Source of the DNA: Photorhabdus australis DSM 17609 | Lineage (GTDB): Bacteria > Pseudomonadota > Gammaproteobacteria > Enterobacterales > Enterobacteriaceae | Direction: 5' to 3' | Assembly (NCBI RefSeq): GCF_000711895.1 | Contig: NZ_JONO01000044.1 | Coordinates: 1 to 43,888, forward strand | Length of the DNA stretch: 43,888 nucleotides | Shown: one piece after another, positions 24,460-33,498 of the stretch | Layout: every line of letters begins with the position of its first letter | Position numbering within the stretch: position 1 is the stretch's first letter | Notes under the pieces: model-generated | The model's input: the letters and a program-made list of their open reading frames with translations, nothing else | Databases searched by the model: none | Told to the model about the DNA's origin: nothing | Made by a program: the position numbers and the translations under genes

Positions 24460-25458
24460 ATGAAATTTTTTGACGTGAAATTTTCTGATATTAGTAAGTT
24501 AGCTGTCATTTCATCCTGTCTGGCAATTCCTTATAGCTATGCAGATGACCGCCCTATTCTTTCTCTTTCTGTCAGCCAATCCGGTGGAAATCAAGTCACT
24601 GCTGATGGTAGTTTATCCAGAAAACCGAATAAGCAAGAATCACGAATACTGCCTATTTGGGGTGACGAGGCCAGAGCTAAAGGTTATGACCTGCCGGAAC
24701 CTTTTGGCGCCAGTTACGGCTATATGAATATGCGACAGAATATCGTTGTAGACGACATAAAAATCATTATGCCGAAAAACCCAGAAACTGGAGAAGCTCT
24801 GGATATCCAGGCAGGTAAAACCAGAGAAAAGAATGAATCACATATGCTTAAGCTGGACACCTGGGTTCTGCCTTTTCTAAATGTTTACGGTGTTTATGGT
24901 TGGACAAAAGGCTCGTCAAAAACCAACATCGAAGGTATTTATTTTGACGGTGTCACCTTTCCTGGCATGAAAGACATTCCATTCGAACTGGATTTTAAGG
25001 GTAAAACCTATGGTGGCGGTTTTACTCTGGCAGGGGGCTACGATCAGTTTTTCGGTACACTTGACACTAACTATACCCACACTAATCTGGATGTTCTGGA
25101 CGGTAAAATCAGCGCCTTGGTCGTCACTCCACGGGTGGGCTATGAATTTATATTCCAACCAATCATCCCTGGACAAGGTAACACCAAATTTCAGGTATGG
25201 ACCGGCGGCATGTACCAAAAAATTACTCAAGAATTTAAAGGCAATATCAGCAACCTCGATTTACCACCTGCATTTGCCAGACTGGTAAAGGAATTCAACG
25301 ATCCTGATATGAAATTCAAAGTAAAACAGCACGTTTCCGCTCGCTGGAATAATACCGTCGGCACAAGGCTGGAAATCACACGTAATTTCAATCTGCTAAC
25401 TGAAGTTGGCTTTAACAAACGTAATAGCTGCTATATTTCAGGAGAGTTCCGTTTTTAA
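24460..25458 (+). CDS. Putative outer-membrane beta-barrel protein
   Basis: 332 residues. The first 28 residues look like a signal peptide (SKLAVISSCLAIPYSYA). The mature part is a run of alternating-residue strands with many Gly and aromatic girdle residues (YGVYGWTKG, TYGGGFTLAGGYDQFFGTLD, VVTPRVGYEFIF) and ends with EFRF, the C-terminal Phe typical of BamA-inserted barrels. I do not recognise a named family. It is the first gene of a tight three-gene unit, with its stop codon directly next to the ATG of the following Omp85-like gene. The Shine-Dalgarno site is weak (CCGAGC). Possible roles are a pore or a scaffold for the partner proteins; this is inference. Confidence 0.75.
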   Translation: MKFFDVKFSDISKLAVISSCLAIPYSYADDRPILSLSVSQSGGNQVTADGSLSRKPNKQESRILPIWGDEARAKGYDLPEPFGASYGYMNMRQNIVVDDIKIIMPKNPETGEALDIQAGKTREKNESHMLKLDTWVLPFLNVYGVYGWTKGSSKTNIEGIYFDGVTFPGMKDIPFELDFKGKTYGGGFTLAGGYDQFFGTLDTNYTHTNLDVLDGKISALVVTPRVGYEFIFQPIIPGQGNTKFQVWTGGMYQKITQEFKGNISNLDLPPAFARLVKEFNDPDMKFKVKQHVSARWNNTVGTRLEITRNFNLLTEVGFNKRNSCYISGEFRF

Positions 25459-26604
25459 ATGAACATCCGCTGTACTTTATATTGGCTGGCTATAGTCAGC
25501 CTTTTCATTTCTAATTTCTCGTATGGTCAAATACCACTCAGCAGGGAAAAAATTGATCACTGGCTTGAACAATTAGGCGGCAGTAATACCTATGACAGCA
25601 GTAAAACCATTGACTGGGGTGTTTTACCCGGCCCTTTTTATACCCCAGAATTAGGTGCTGGACTTGGTATTGCTGTCGTTGGTCTTTATCGGCCAGATGA
25701 TCATGACCATACCAGCCAAACTTCTTCCCTTTCCTTGAATGGATTTACCTCTTCAACCGGCGCTTTTGGTTTCACATTTGATAACTACAGTTTTTTTGCT
25801 AATGATCAATGGCGTTTTTTTCTTTCCGGTACATTGAACAATGTTCCCACCTATTACTGGGGAACGGGATATCAAGCAGGTAAGGTAGATGATCGCAAAG
25901 AAAAATATCGCTCACAGGAACTACACTTACAACCCAGAATTCTCTATCGAGTCGCCGATTCTACCTATTTAGGTGCTGGCTGGAATTTTTCATCATTACA
26001 CGCTAAAAACCCCAATAACGGAGCCAAAAAGCTTTTCGCCGCAGAAAACGATGGGCGGTCCATATTGAGTTCTGGTGTCAGTGCCTATTTCAGCTACGAC
26101 ACTCGGGATTTTCTACCTAACGCTCATCAGGGACACGTTTTTGATATTACCTATACCCATTTTTCCCCGGCATTAGGTAGCGACCGCCGGTTTAACACCG
26201 TAGATATACAATACCGTCACTATTATCAATTAAATGAAAAATCCGTATTAGCGTTTGATAGCTACGGTCGTTTTACTGATGGCCAAGTGCCCTGGAATAT
26301 GCTGTCAACGTTAGGTAATAGTCATCGGATGCGCGGATATTATGAAGGCAGATACCGGGATAAAAATGTTATTAGCACTCAATTGGAATATCGGCGCAAA
26401 TTGAACTGGCGACACGGATTCGTCTTGTGGGCTGGGGCTGGCACCCTTAGCCATTACGCCGAAGATATTGGCGCAGAAAACTGGCTGCCCACCGTTGGCA
26501 TTGGCTATCGTTTTGAATTCAAACCCAAAATGAATGTAAGACTGGATTTTGGTATTGGTAAAAAAAGCAATGGATTTTATTTCCAGGTAGGAGAGGCGTT
26601 TTGA
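25459..26604 (+). CDS. Short Omp85/D15-family outer-membrane protein (BamA/TamA-like barrel without POTRA domains)
   Basis: 381 residues. A signal peptide ends near YGQ (residue 24). After a short N-terminal stretch the barrel begins at about residue 50 (WGVLPGPFYTPELGAGLGIA) and fills the rest of the protein, ending in a terminal Phe (FYFQVGEAF). The Omp85 loop-6 lock motif is visible as MRGYYEGRYRDKN with R292-G293-Y294. No room is left for POTRA domains, so this is a short Omp85 type. Full-length members insert or secrete proteins; the short forms are less well understood. It follows the upstream barrel gene with no gap (TAA then ATG) and overlaps the downstream lipoprotein gene by 4 nt, which strongly suggests translational coupling. 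AGGAGAG lies 12 nt before the start. Confidence 0.85.
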   Translation: MNIRCTLYWLAIVSLFISNFSYGQIPLSREKIDHWLEQLGGSNTYDSSKTIDWGVLPGPFYTPELGAGLGIAVVGLYRPDDHDHTSQTSSLSLNGFTSSTGAFGFTFDNYSFFANDQWRFFLSGTLNNVPTYYWGTGYQAGKVDDRKEKYRSQELHLQPRILYRVADSTYLGAGWNFSSLHAKNPNNGAKKLFAAENDGRSILSSGVSAYFSYDTRDFLPNAHQGHVFDITYTHFSPALGSDRRFNTVDIQYRHYYQLNEKSVLAFDSYGRFTDGQVPWNMLSTLGNSHRMRGYYEGRYRDKNVISTQLEYRRKLNWRHGFVLWAGAGTLSHYAEDIGAENWLPTVGIGYRFEFKPKMNVRLDFGIGKKSNGFYFQVGEAF

Positions 26605-27722
26605 AATTGCGTTTATGGATTGCTGTTTTAATGTTAGTTGCAGGATGCCAGGGAACATTTTCTCCAATTGCACCAGTACAACCTGACTTAAATAGTGAAA
26701 CAACCGCCGAAGCAACTCGAGCATGGCCGGTTCTTACTCCAATTCCCTCTCCTGAAGGATTAAGAGCTTGCTGTGCTTTTGGCTATAATTTAAAAACGGA
26801 ATTACTGACCATTCCAGTACCTTTTTACCAAATCAGTAATGTGTTAGATGCCGATAATCTTGGGGCACATAATTATAACAACAGCTTTTTTGGTACTGTT
26901 GCTTCATTAACAGGGATCAGTAATGAAAAAGTGGGGATGATATATACCCGCCGGAGTGGATTCATTGATATTTCCCATGTGCGGGATACCGCTGATAATG
27001 CAGTTTTTCTATTCAGTCAAATCTGGCCCCGTCTTGGAGAAGAGTGGAAAATAGAACTCAGCAATGAATTAGCATCACGCCGTATCCAATTCTATCCCTT
27101 CACACCACCAGCAACGATAGAACAACGTTATACCCTAAGTGCTTATCTAGCCGTAAAATTAGCATTTGAACTGGCTGCATGGCATGAAATCGCCCAATGG
27201 TATGGCTATCAGTCTGTACCCGGATTTTCTGAAAAAGTCTCTGCATTCTCTCCTGAAGACCTCTACTCTAATCTATTAGGCGCTCGTCTTTCCCTCTCGT
27301 TGATACTGGCAGGGCAAGTACCGTCAATGAAACAATACCGCCTATCAATGCAAGCTATTCTGCCTCCTGCACTACGTGAACTGGAAGCCGTATCCCCTGA
27401 TGAAACGCGGAAAATGTTTGAACAGGTTGATGGTATCTGGTGGGACAGCAAACGCCGTATACCTGATAAACGCTTAATCCTGCAACGTGATTTCCATACT
27501 CACAGCAATCGTATGCCTAACATGGTCCCGACAGAACGACAGCATCCACTCAGGCTGACGCTACCACAACAATATTCCGGCTATATATTAGCCGAGTTGG
27601 CAGAATTACAATTGTGGCCTAACCGCCAAATGAAAGAACTTCCTGTACCAAAAATCTACTGGAGCGTGACTGATTTTCCACAACTGGCAGAAAAAGCGAA
27701 AAAGCAGCAGGAAAATCATTGA
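26601..27722 (+). CDS. DUF4056-like lipoprotein
   Basis: 373 residues starting with TTG at 26601; the TTGA overlap includes the stop of the previous gene and is preceded by a very strong GGAGAGG site. The N-terminus is a lipoprotein signal (LWIAVLMLVAGC, with C16 as lipid-modified residue). The rest reads as a DUF4056-type domain as I remember the family. There is a helical core with AAWHEIAQWYG (H195-E196), resembling the start of a zinc-metalloprotease HExxH but with Gln in place of the second His. This is followed by FSPEDLYSNLLGARLSLSLI and a C-terminal LPQQYSGYILAELAEL. The function is not known. The operon with two outer-membrane barrels implies envelope work, perhaps processing or transport of a surface molecule. 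Confidence 0.75.
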   Translation: MKLRLWIAVLMLVAGCQGTFSPIAPVQPDLNSETTAEATRAWPVLTPIPSPEGLRACCAFGYNLKTELLTIPVPFYQISNVLDADNLGAHNYNNSFFGTVASLTGISNEKVGMIYTRRSGFIDISHVRDTADNAVFLFSQIWPRLGEEWKIELSNELASRRIQFYPFTPPATIEQRYTLSAYLAVKLAFELAAWHEIAQWYGYQSVPGFSEKVSAFSPEDLYSNLLGARLSLSLILAGQVPSMKQYRLSMQAILPPALRELEAVSPDETRKMFEQVDGIWWDSKRRIPDKRLILQRDFHTHSNRMPNMVPTERQHPLRLTLPQQYSGYILAELAELQLWPNRQMKELPVPKIYWSVTDFPQLAEKAKKQQENH

Positions 27723-28515
27723 TTCATATGTTACCAATGAAAATATCTTAGAATACTATTTCTCAATTAATAATTCCCCCTAACTATCATCAATTATTAT
27801 TTACCATTCCCATAATATTGCACCATAATATTAACTTAATTTACCCCATAATAAAACCAAACTATATTAACCACGATAAAATCAAATCATAAAAAAACAA
27901 CAACATTACCAAGATATTATTTCCAAGAATAAAAAAATTGTATTGAAATATTTACAAAGACAAAAAAATAATAACTCATTGATATAAAATAATTAATATT
28001 GAACCACATAAAAAAACGAATTAAGAAATCAAAAAAAACATTAATCTACAAAACAAGCATCAACAGAAATAAAACTCATAAAAACAAATCAATTTAGACA
28101 ATAATTCTATAAAATGCTCACCATTTGAGTATTTTTCCTATTTTTACCAACAATACAGACATATTCTCTTAATTTAATTTAAATAACAAAAAAACCTCCT
28201 TAAATACATTTAATCGTCTATAATATACGCTTCGAAGTTATAAATATGTGTAAAAATATCAGTTTTATCTAAGCAGATAAAATAATAGCTTACATCATAA
28301 ATAATTAAATTTATTCAATCTGGTTTAAGTCACTAAATTATTTCCGATCATATAATATATTGATTTTTATTTTAAATTCATAAAATAAAATTAATTTTAT
28401 AGATGGTCATAAGCATCACTTTTAAATCTTTTTAATGCGTCAGGGGATTCAGGGCCCCTATCTTCACCACCCTGATAAGGCCACTTAAAGATACCCCCAC
28501 TCCTGGAGAGGAAAA
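27723..28515 (+). other. Long AT-rich leader of the fimbrial operon
   Basis: About 790 bases, extremely AT-rich, without coding frames. The last 80 bases turn GC-rich (GCGTCAGGGGATTC to GGAGAGG) and probably form the 5' end of the pilin mRNA. This composition suits H-NS-type silencing. I looked for paired inverted repeats of an invertible promoter and found none convincing; only a local palindrome at 28263-28282 is marked separately. Confidence 0.45.
28263..28282. promoter_or_regulatory. Perfect 8-bp palindrome in the fimbrial leader
   Basis: TTTTATCT, a 4-base AAGC spacer, then AGATAAAA. It lies about 230 bases upstream of the major pilin gene. It could be a regulator-binding site; no known regulator consensus is recognised. 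Confidence 0.35.
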
Positions 28516-29097
28516 ATGAATAAACTAGCTTTATCCACTGCCACCGCACTTATTTTTGCTACAAGCTCTGCTGTTGCCATCGAGAATGTTTCCGGTGGAA
28601 CATTACATTTCACTGGTGCAGTTACTGATGCCACTTGTACTATTAACGGTGGTGTTTCAGCGAATCTATCGATTATATTGGAACCTATCTCAATCTCTCA
28701 AGCCGGACAAAAGGAAGGTTTAATTGATGCTGGTAAGAAAGCATTTTCACTTGAGTTTTCTAACTGCCACACCAAAGCTACTGGTTTTGATCCAGCAACT
28801 TCTATGTTAAAAATCCAGTTTTCATCAGCAAACTCTATTTCTAACGATGGTAAATACCTGATCAACGAAGAGCTTAAAGCAGATGGCCAACCAAAAAACG
28901 TAGGTATTGCTATTGTTAAACACCAAGAAGAAAGTACCCCGATTATGCTGAATAAAACTTTTGATACAGGAATCAAAGGTTCTAGCAAAGAACGTGAAAT
29001 TGTTGATTTCTATGCAAAATATTATAAAGTAGGCACTGCTGAAGCAGACCCAGGTAAAGTAGTCACGAGGGTTACTTATCACGTTACTTATCTATAA
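28516..29097 (+). CDS. Major fimbrial subunit (chaperone-usher type)
   Basis: 193 residues. A signal peptide covers about residues 1-21 (LALSTATALIFATSSAVA). The pilin signature follows: GGTLHFTGAVTDATCTI with C41 and SNCHTK with C84, the expected disulfide pair. The C-terminal donor strand reads VTRVTYHVTYL with the usual penultimate Tyr. Pilins of this fold lack one strand and are completed by the chaperone and then by the next subunit. GGAGAGG sits 6 bases before the ATG, and the GC-rich 5' end suggests high expression. A hairpin (29117) between this gene and the chaperone gene would keep pilin mRNA more abundant than the downstream genes. It is the first gene of a four-gene operon. Confidence 0.92.
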   Translation: MNKLALSTATALIFATSSAVAIENVSGGTLHFTGAVTDATCTINGGVSANLSIILEPISISQAGQKEGLIDAGKKAFSLEFSNCHTKATGFDPATSMLKIQFSSANSISNDGKYLINEELKADGQPKNVGIAIVKHQEESTPIMLNKTFDTGIKGSSKEREIVDFYAKYYKVGTAEADPGKVVTRVTYHVTYL

Positions 29098-29116
29098 TTA
29101 TTTACCACTATAAATA

Positions 29117-29140
29117 AAGCCTATTTATCCAAATAGGCTT
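29117..29140 (+). terminator. Hairpin between pilin and chaperone genes (attenuator)
   Basis: AAGCCTATTT and AAATAGGCTT form a 10-bp stem with a 4-base ATCC loop, followed by ATTTACTTTG. It fits a partial terminator or RNA-stabilising hairpin that limits the downstream chaperone and usher genes relative to the major pilin. Confidence 0.65.
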
Positions 29141-29164
29141 ATTTACTTTGACAAAAATAACATT

Positions 29165-29863
29165 ATGAAAAAATTATTTTTAGCTACATTATTAGCAGTA
29201 ACGGCTTTACCTTCAGATGCTAACATCGTTATTAATACAACCCGTATTATTTATCCAGCCGGTAATAAAGAGGCATCTGTTCAATTATTAAATGTAGGAG
29301 ATCAACCCTCACTGGTACAATCCTGGATAGATGATGGCGATCCTAACTCAACACCTGAAACAGCTAAAGTACCTTTTCTGCTCACACCCCCAGTCGTTAA
29401 AATTGATGGCAATAATGGTCAACAACTCAGAATTAAGCACACTAACAGCAACCTGCCCATAGATCGGGAATCACTGTTTTATTTAAATGTTCTAGATATT
29501 CCACCCATTGCAGAAAATATTGCCGATAGAAATGTCATGCAGATTGCGATTCGTACCCGGATAAAATTTTTCTACCGGCCTGAAAAACTCTCTATTTCAC
29601 CTAAACAAATCGAGCAACATATTGTATTAAAACACGATGGCAACCAACTAAAATTGGAGAATTCATCACCCTATTTCCTGAATGTCGTTGGTCTCAAATC
29701 TTCCGCCACACAACCTAACTTATTAAACGAGGGAACAATCATTAAACCACTCTCTTCTCATTCATTCAGTACCAATGAAAGAGTAAAAACCGGAGACAAA
29801 TTAACTCTGGCTATTGTTGACGATTTTGGTGCTATAAATAAATTAACTTTATCACTTCAATAG
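29165..29863 (+). CDS. Periplasmic fimbrial chaperone
   Basis: 232 residues. This is a FimC/PapD-type chaperone with two Ig-like domains that caps each pilin by donor-strand complementation. A short signal peptide (LFLATLLAVTALPSDA) precedes NIVINTTRIIYPAGNKEASV, the typical first strand with its conserved Arg. The domain-1 motif YPAGNKEASVQLLNVGDQPS and the later QIAIRTRIKFFYRPEKL are characteristic. It appears to be of the short F1-G1 loop class (FGS) by length and by the absence of a long insertion. It lies between the pilin and the usher, 26 nt before the usher. Confidence 0.92.
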   Translation: MKKLFLATLLAVTALPSDANIVINTTRIIYPAGNKEASVQLLNVGDQPSLVQSWIDDGDPNSTPETAKVPFLLTPPVVKIDGNNGQQLRIKHTNSNLPIDRESLFYLNVLDIPPIAENIADRNVMQIAIRTRIKFFYRPEKLSISPKQIEQHIVLKHDGNQLKLENSSPYFLNVVGLKSSATQPNLLNEGTIIKPLSSHSFSTNERVKTGDKLTLAIVDDFGAINKLTLSLQ

Positions 29864-29888
29864 TGATATTACTGGCATAGCTTAGAAC

Positions 29889-32363
29889 ATGATAAAAGAA
29901 AAAGTTAGCTCGTTGACTCTGATAATAATCACTACCCTGTATACAGATTGCTTATGTTATGCCACAACATTTAATACTAGTTTTCTGGTTGGCGAATCTG
30001 CAAAAGCAGATTTGTCCCGATTTTATTCCAGTTCCGAATTACCAGCAGGCCGTTACGATATTGATATCTACCTAAATAATGACTGGAAAGGACGATTTGA
30101 TATTCATATCCAGAACGATGGCAAAGATATCTACTTACTCAATGAAGATCTACCAAGGTTAGGCATAAAAATTGACAAGAACCAATTATCAGAATCAAAT
30201 TTATCTCAAGATGAAACTCTTATTACTAAAGTAATACATAAAGGAACCGCTAACCTTGATGTTCCTAAACTCAGCTTATATTTGGTTGTCCCTCAAGCTT
30301 ATATCCAAAATGAACTAAAAGGCTATATCGATCCCGCATTCTGGGACAGAGGTATCCCGGGAGCTATGTTCTCCTATAATGCCAACTACTACCATACTCA
30401 GAACAGGAATAAACAGAACAGTGACGATGAAAATGAAGATAATGCTTATGTGTCACTGAATAGCGGCTTGAATCTGTTTGGTTGGCAATTACGTGATCAA
30501 TCCTCTTATCACTACACACGTTCAAATGGCAGTAAATGGAATAATAATACCCGTTATCTGCAACGAGGAATTTCATCAATTAATTCAGAACTGCGCATCG
30601 GTGACAGCTATACATCAAGCGATTTGTTCGATTCTTTCCGCTTTCGAGGTATCAATCTGAAAACAGATATGCGCATGTATCCCGATGCCTGGCAAGGATT
30701 TTCCCCTATTGTCCGGGGAGTTGCACAGACTAACGCCTTGGTAAAAATCTCTCAGAATAACGTTATTATTTATCAGGGTAATGTACCACCAGGGCCTTTT
30801 GCTATTGATACTATTTTACCAACAGGTTCTGGCGGCGACTTATTTGTCGAAGTCACAGAAGCAGATGGACGCAACAACAGCTTTACTGTTCCCTTTTCAT
30901 CTGTCCCTAATATGATGAAAGAAGGTCTTAGCAAATATGATATTAGTGCAGGTAAAACCCAAATTGCCAACAGTCTCTATAAACCCAACTTTTTTCAAGC
31001 CAGCTATCAATATGGGTTTAATAATATCCTTACGGGCTATACAGGGGCCATCATCAGTAAAAACTATTACTCATTGCTATTAGGAAGTGGATTTAACCTA
31101 CCGATTGGCGCGGTCTCAATTGATATTTCACAATCCAACGCCAAATTTGACAACAGCCCAACGATGAAAGGCCAGAGTTATAAAGCGGCTTATAGCCGCT
31201 ATATTCCACAAACAAGAACAAATTTTTCTCTGGCTGCTTATCGCTATTCAACTAAAAACTATCTGAACCTAATCGACACCATTAATCTTCATGACTGGAT
31301 AAGTAACGGATATGACCGACAACACTACTCTCATCAGAAAAATACCTTCAATATTAATTTAAACCAGAATCTTGGTAGTGGTGCGGGTTCGCTTTTTCTT
31401 TCAGGAACATTACGCGATTACTGGGGAACGCAGAATAAAAGTAGGGAATATCAAATGGGGTATTCCAACAGCCTGGGCAAAGTCAATTATACCCTGACAG
31501 CAAGCCGTGTTCGGTACAATATCAATGAAACCGAAAGTAAAGAGGAACAACGTTACTATCTGATGCTGTCTGTTCCTTTTGAATTGTTCGATTACCCTGC
31601 CTATCTGACCAGTAATATCTCACTCAATGATAGTCACTACAACAACAGCGATTTGGGATTAAGTGGCAGCGCGGACCAACACAACCGTCTGAATTACCAC
31701 CTTAACATTTCAGATCAGAAAAGCGGTTCTACAACAACCAGTGCAAATCTGACCTATAAAACATCCGTTTCCACATTGAGTAGTTCTTATAGCCAGTCCA
31801 GGGATTATCGTCAGATGGGACTTGGTGCGACAGGTAGTTTAGTCGCTTATCAAGGTGGCATTCTGGCCGCTAATCAGATCGGAGAAACCTTTGCAATCAT
31901 TGACGCGCCGGGCACAGCTAACGCTTCTGTGAATGGCGATAAAAGCATGGTGACGAACAGCAGCGGTAAATTATTGATACCTTATCTTTCCCCTTATCGT
32001 AAAAACGCCATCATGCTAGATACCAGTGAAGTACCGGAAAATGCGGCTGAACTTATCGGTAACATCAGGGATGTTGCACCATATTCTGGTGCTATTACTC
32101 ACATCGGATTTAAAACAGACCAGCGGAAGACTTTCATTTTCTACTCCACTCGGGCCGATGGTAAACCTTTACCCTTCGGCACTGAAATTGTCGATTCAGA
32201 AAGCAACAGCCTTGGATATGTTGGTCAGGGTAGTATGGTTTTCTTACGAGTCGAAAAATTGCCACAACAAATTTATGTCCGCATTGATCAAACAGGTGAA
32301 AAAGACTGTGTAATAAACGATCCTAAGCCTGAAATGAACTCAACCGCCAATATTTGCCGTTAA
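29889..32363 (+). CDS. Outer-membrane fimbrial usher
   Basis: 824 residues, typical of FimD/PapC-family ushers. The usher is the outer-membrane pore that recruits chaperone-subunit complexes and assembles the pilus. An N-terminal signal (SLTLIIITTLYTDCLCYA) is followed by the N-terminal domain (FNTSFLVGESAKADLSRF, LPAGRYDIDIYLNN). The large 24-strand barrel has the usual hallmark RGINLKTDMRMYPDAWQGFS and the plug region with APVVRG-like FSPIVRGVAQTNALVKISQN. The C-terminal domains have GYVGQGSMVFLRV and end with Cys-bearing KDCVINDP. The start ATG at 29889 has only a weak ribosome site. The tip-adhesin gene follows, separated by 11 nt from the usher stop. Confidence 0.95.
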   Translation: MIKEKVSSLTLIIITTLYTDCLCYATTFNTSFLVGESAKADLSRFYSSSELPAGRYDIDIYLNNDWKGRFDIHIQNDGKDIYLLNEDLPRLGIKIDKNQLSESNLSQDETLITKVIHKGTANLDVPKLSLYLVVPQAYIQNELKGYIDPAFWDRGIPGAMFSYNANYYHTQNRNKQNSDDENEDNAYVSLNSGLNLFGWQLRDQSSYHYTRSNGSKWNNNTRYLQRGISSINSELRIGDSYTSSDLFDSFRFRGINLKTDMRMYPDAWQGFSPIVRGVAQTNALVKISQNNVIIYQGNVPPGPFAIDTILPTGSGGDLFVEVTEADGRNNSFTVPFSSVPNMMKEGLSKYDISAGKTQIANSLYKPNFFQASYQYGFNNILTGYTGAIISKNYYSLLLGSGFNLPIGAVSIDISQSNAKFDNSPTMKGQSYKAAYSRYIPQTRTNFSLAAYRYSTKNYLNLIDTINLHDWISNGYDRQHYSHQKNTFNINLNQNLGSGAGSLFLSGTLRDYWGTQNKSREYQMGYSNSLGKVNYTLTASRVRYNINETESKEEQRYYLMLSVPFELFDYPAYLTSNISLNDSHYNNSDLGLSGSADQHNRLNYHLNISDQKSGSTTTSANLTYKTSVSTLSSSYSQSRDYRQMGLGATGSLVAYQGGILAANQIGETFAIIDAPGTANASVNGDKSMVTNSSGKLLIPYLSPYRKNAIMLDTSEVPENAAELIGNIRDVAPYSGAITHIGFKTDQRKTFIFYSTRADGKPLPFGTEIVDSESNSLGYVGQGSMVFLRVEKLPQQIYVRIDQTGEKDCVINDPKPEMNSTANICR

Positions 32364-32374
32364 GGGAGAAGATA

Positions 32375-33451
32375 ATGAAACTTAAGTCATTGTATCTGGC
32401 GGCCCTAATCAGCCTGAGTAGCAATATAGTTTATGCAAACTGTCAACCCAGTGTTGCAATAACTGCACCAGAAATTATTGTCAATATGACAGATCGCCTC
32501 TATCTGAGCAGTAATGCAAGCTGGCAACTGAATACCCGGTATTCTGGCTATTTTAAATGCACAACAAATACATTATGGAAGCAAAACTCTGTTGCTAACG
32601 GCTCGCCGTTTACCAAAAACAAAGTTGTTTTGGGATTCAATGGGGGTAAAGACTATGTGGAAATCATTATTACTAATCTCTCTCCCAGTAACAATATTAA
32701 TCTGGGGAACAGTAACACGACATTCCCTGCCAGTAGGTTACAAGCCCAATTTACACTTAATGCCAAGTTATTAAACGGTAGACCTGGTGGTAGTAATATT
32801 CACGTTTTTTCCGGCGATACTGCAACATTAAAGACAGCTGTAATAGCAATGGATACCACCAACATAGGGCTTTTTGACGCTATTCTCCGTTTTGCTACAG
32901 ATTTCCTGACTTTTATTCTAACCTGGGTATGGCCCACTCATTCTGAAGATATTTATTACCAACCCGTTACCATGATTTTTAATCGTCATGATACAACTTG
33001 TAATTTCTCAAATGCAGGATTAACAGTGAACCTGCCAAAAATTAGCCGAGCTACACTACTTAGCGGAACAAATAAAGGAGAGACCCCTTTTACACTCAAC
33101 TTTGAATGTAATTTTCTCCTTAATGGTAAAACTTCTCGCTCAGTTAAAGCCTACCTCAGCAGTAATAATCTGTTACCAAACGATAACCGAACTTTAATCG
33201 ATAACAAAGCAGGGGCAGCGAAAGGCGTTGGTATCCGAGTTTCTCAGCCGGGTAATTCAACACCAATAATATTCAGTACCTCACAAACATCTTCCCAAGG
33301 TGCAACTCTGTTATTCAGCCAAAATGCTGGCAATGCTATGGATAAACGTTTTGCCATTGATCTTAATGCTTACTATTACGTTTATGACCCTAAAAACATC
33401 ATGACAGGGGAACTCAAAGCAACCTCTGTTCTGAACTTTGAATACAATTAA
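32375..33451 (+). CDS. Fimbrial tip adhesin
   Basis: 358 residues from the ATG at 32375, which is preceded by GGGAG; a longer in-frame start at 32354 is a TTG inside the usher. The signal peptide ends near NIVYA. The N-terminal two thirds (about 20-210) should be the receptor-binding domain, with Cys in ANCQPS and FKCTTN. An unusual aromatic and hydrophobic stretch lies before the junction (FDAILRFATDFLTFILTWVW). The C-terminal pilin-like domain begins near TTCNFSNAGLTVNLPKIS and ends TSVLNFEYN, the donor-strand acceptor pattern. The two-domain layout and position at the operon end are typical of MrkD/FimH-like tip adhesins. The receptor is unknown. It is followed by a T-rich terminator at 33477. 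Confidence 0.88.
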   Translation: MKLKSLYLAALISLSSNIVYANCQPSVAITAPEIIVNMTDRLYLSSNASWQLNTRYSGYFKCTTNTLWKQNSVANGSPFTKNKVVLGFNGGKDYVEIIITNLSPSNNINLGNSNTTFPASRLQAQFTLNAKLLNGRPGGSNIHVFSGDTATLKTAVIAMDTTNIGLFDAILRFATDFLTFILTWVWPTHSEDIYYQPVTMIFNRHDTTCNFSNAGLTVNLPKISRATLLSGTNKGETPFTLNFECNFLLNGKTSRSVKAYLSSNNLLPNDNRTLIDNKAGAAKGVGIRVSQPGNSTPIIFSTSQTSSQGATLLFSQNAGNAMDKRFAIDLNAYYYVYDPKNIMTGELKATSVLNFEYN

Positions 33452-33476
33452 TTGGGTAATCAAGTAATCAGGTGGC

Positions 33477-33498
33477 AAAGGAAATGCCCCTCCTTTTT
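33477..33498 (+). terminator. Intrinsic terminator at the end of the fimbrial operon
   Basis: AAAGGA pairs with TCCTTT across an 8-base loop and the run TTTTT follows. It lies 26 bases after the adhesin stop. Confidence 0.6.

Noticed and set aside
27177-27203. Zinc metalloprotease site in the DUF4056-like protein
   Set aside because: The motif is HEIAQ, lacking the second His of HExxH, so protease activity is not claimed.
27723-28515. Possible invertible promoter switch upstream of the fimbrial genes
   Set aside because: I looked for long inverted repeats flanking a promoter and for a recombinase gene nearby and found neither; only one short palindrome is present.
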